A stretch of DNA of 6,238 nt, taken from assembly GCA_028693885.1 (NCBI GenBank), contig JAQUUM010000082.1, forward strand, positions 1 to 6,238, given 5' to 3'. A model generated the notes under the pieces. It was not told where the DNA came from, did no database searches, and was given only the letters and a program-made list of their open reading frames with translations. This document shows positions 5,652-6,238 of the stretch, piece by piece. Both the position numbers and the translations under genes were made by a program. Numbering within the stretch: the first letter of the stretch is position 1; the number at the start of each line of letters is the position of its first letter. The stretch comes from Bacilli bacterium (GTDB lineage: Bacteria > Bacillota_I > Bacilli_A > ML615J-28 > CAG-698).

Positions 5652-6238
5652 TTAAGGCCTATATATTATTACAATATCATCAATATTTAAATCTTGTCTT
5701 ATACTCGGCTTACCTGTTTGGCCTGCAAAGCTAAAGGCAAAAGTTATAATACTATCTGTACTTATTGGAGTCCCATTAGTACCAGTAACATAAAGATATG
5801 ATAAATCAAATTCAACATAATTAAACGTTCCAGGAAGTGCTCCTGATATTAAATCTACATTAGTTGACCCATTGATTGTCATAGTTAGTGTTATTGGTTT
5901 TCCACTATCAGGACTATCCTTTGTTTTTCCATAATAAAAAGAAATAAATTTAGCACCTTTAAAACCATCTACTGTTGAGATTTCTGATTTTTTAATCATT
6001 CTTAAACTACTTGTTTCGTTATAATTATCATTTATTGTATTACCTAAGGCAACACTAGCTAAGCTCCAAATTTTACCATTTATATCAACATTTCCAGAAG
6101 CCCCAGTATAACTTTCAAAATCTGCAATGTAAGTTAGAAAACCTCCACCACTTGACCATTCTCCAATTTGAACCGATTCGTTCTCCTCTTTACTCAAATT
6201 ATCAAAATAAGCATAACCAAAAGAAGCAGCAATAAGAA
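5652..6238 (-). CDS. Small exported beta-rich protein of unknown function, 5' end outside window
   Basis: The visible part is 194 codons plus two bases and ends at TAA 5652. The frame is open to the right edge. A TTG at 6197 could serve as a start, but the codons before it read LIAASFGYAYFDN, which looks like the end of a signal-peptide hydrophobic core, so the true start lies outside. What follows (SKEENESVQIGEW, then GGG) leads into a domain of about 155 residues starting near YIADFES. That domain is rich in Ser, Thr, Asn, Gly and aromatic residues with alternating hydrophobics, and closes with LNIDDIVIIYRP. The composition suggests a single beta-sandwich, perhaps like carbohydrate-binding or jelly-roll modules. 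I recognise no catalytic motif and no cysteine is present. The leader AYFDN...E-N-E-S-V-Q-I-G resembles SipW-cognate signal peptides. It has its own terminator and is separate from the rplY operon. Confidence 0.82.
   Translation of the reverse strand, partial: LIAASFGYAYFDNLSKEENESVQIGEWSSGGGFLTYIADFESYTGASGNVDINGKIWSLASVALGNTINDNYNETSSLRMIKKSEISTVDGFKGAKFISFYYGKTKDSPDSGKPITLTMTINGSTNVDLISGALPGTFNYVEFDLSYLYVTGTNGTPISTDSIITFAFSFAGQTGKPSIRQDLNIDDIVIIYRP

Noticed and set aside
5652..6197. TTG start at 6197 for the small exported protein
   Set aside because: The frame continues upstream with a signal-peptide-like hydrophobic stretch to the window edge, so the gene is partial and not TTG-initiated.

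Overview
The window is AT-rich and every gene I can support is on the minus strand. It suggests a low-GC Gram-positive-type bacterium of the Bacillota or the Mollicutes relatives. The evidence is strong Bacillus-like ribosome binding sites, TATAAT promoters of the extended -10 type, a lipobox lipoprotein, and a TL5/CTC-type L25 protein. All visible stops are TAA and Trp is encoded by TGG, with no in-frame TGA in any of the four genes. The Mycoplasma code (UGA as Trp) is therefore not in evidence, and a cell-wall-less Acholeplasma/Izemoplasma-like lineage or an ordinary Firmicute are both possible. I cannot place it more finely from sequence alone.

Layout in the direction of transcription (right to left). 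(1) 6238-5652 holds the 3' part of a gene for a small exported beta-rich protein; its true start lies beyond the right edge. It ends in a GC-rich hairpin terminator at 5625-5649. (2) A good promoter (TGGACA, 17 bp, TGaTATAAT) then drives a two-gene operon, rplY/ctc (ribosomal protein L25) followed 13 bp later by ldhA (fermentative D-lactate dehydrogenase). This operon is closed by an A/U-rich hairpin terminator that overlaps the ldhA stop codon. (3) After a 117-bp gap with an extended -10 promoter and a near-consensus Shine-Dalgarno site, a very large gene runs from 3779 off the left edge. At least 1259 codons are open. It encodes a surface lipoprotein with a signal peptide ending L-S-A-C, one Big_3-like domain, and fourteen tandem BIg2-type immunoglobulin-like domains inside the window.

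The genes do not form an obvious single pathway. The L25-LdhA pair is housekeeping: 5S rRNA binding and NAD+ regeneration from pyruvate. The two flanking genes encode extracellular proteins. No RNA genes, mobile elements, CRISPR arrays or defence-like cassettes are visible, and I see no clear evidence of a novel multi-gene system. The most interesting points are the architecture of the Ig-like array (two repeat subtypes in a recurring order, with cysteine confined to three domains), the four-cysteine tail on LdhA, and a SipW-type look to the leader of the small exported protein.
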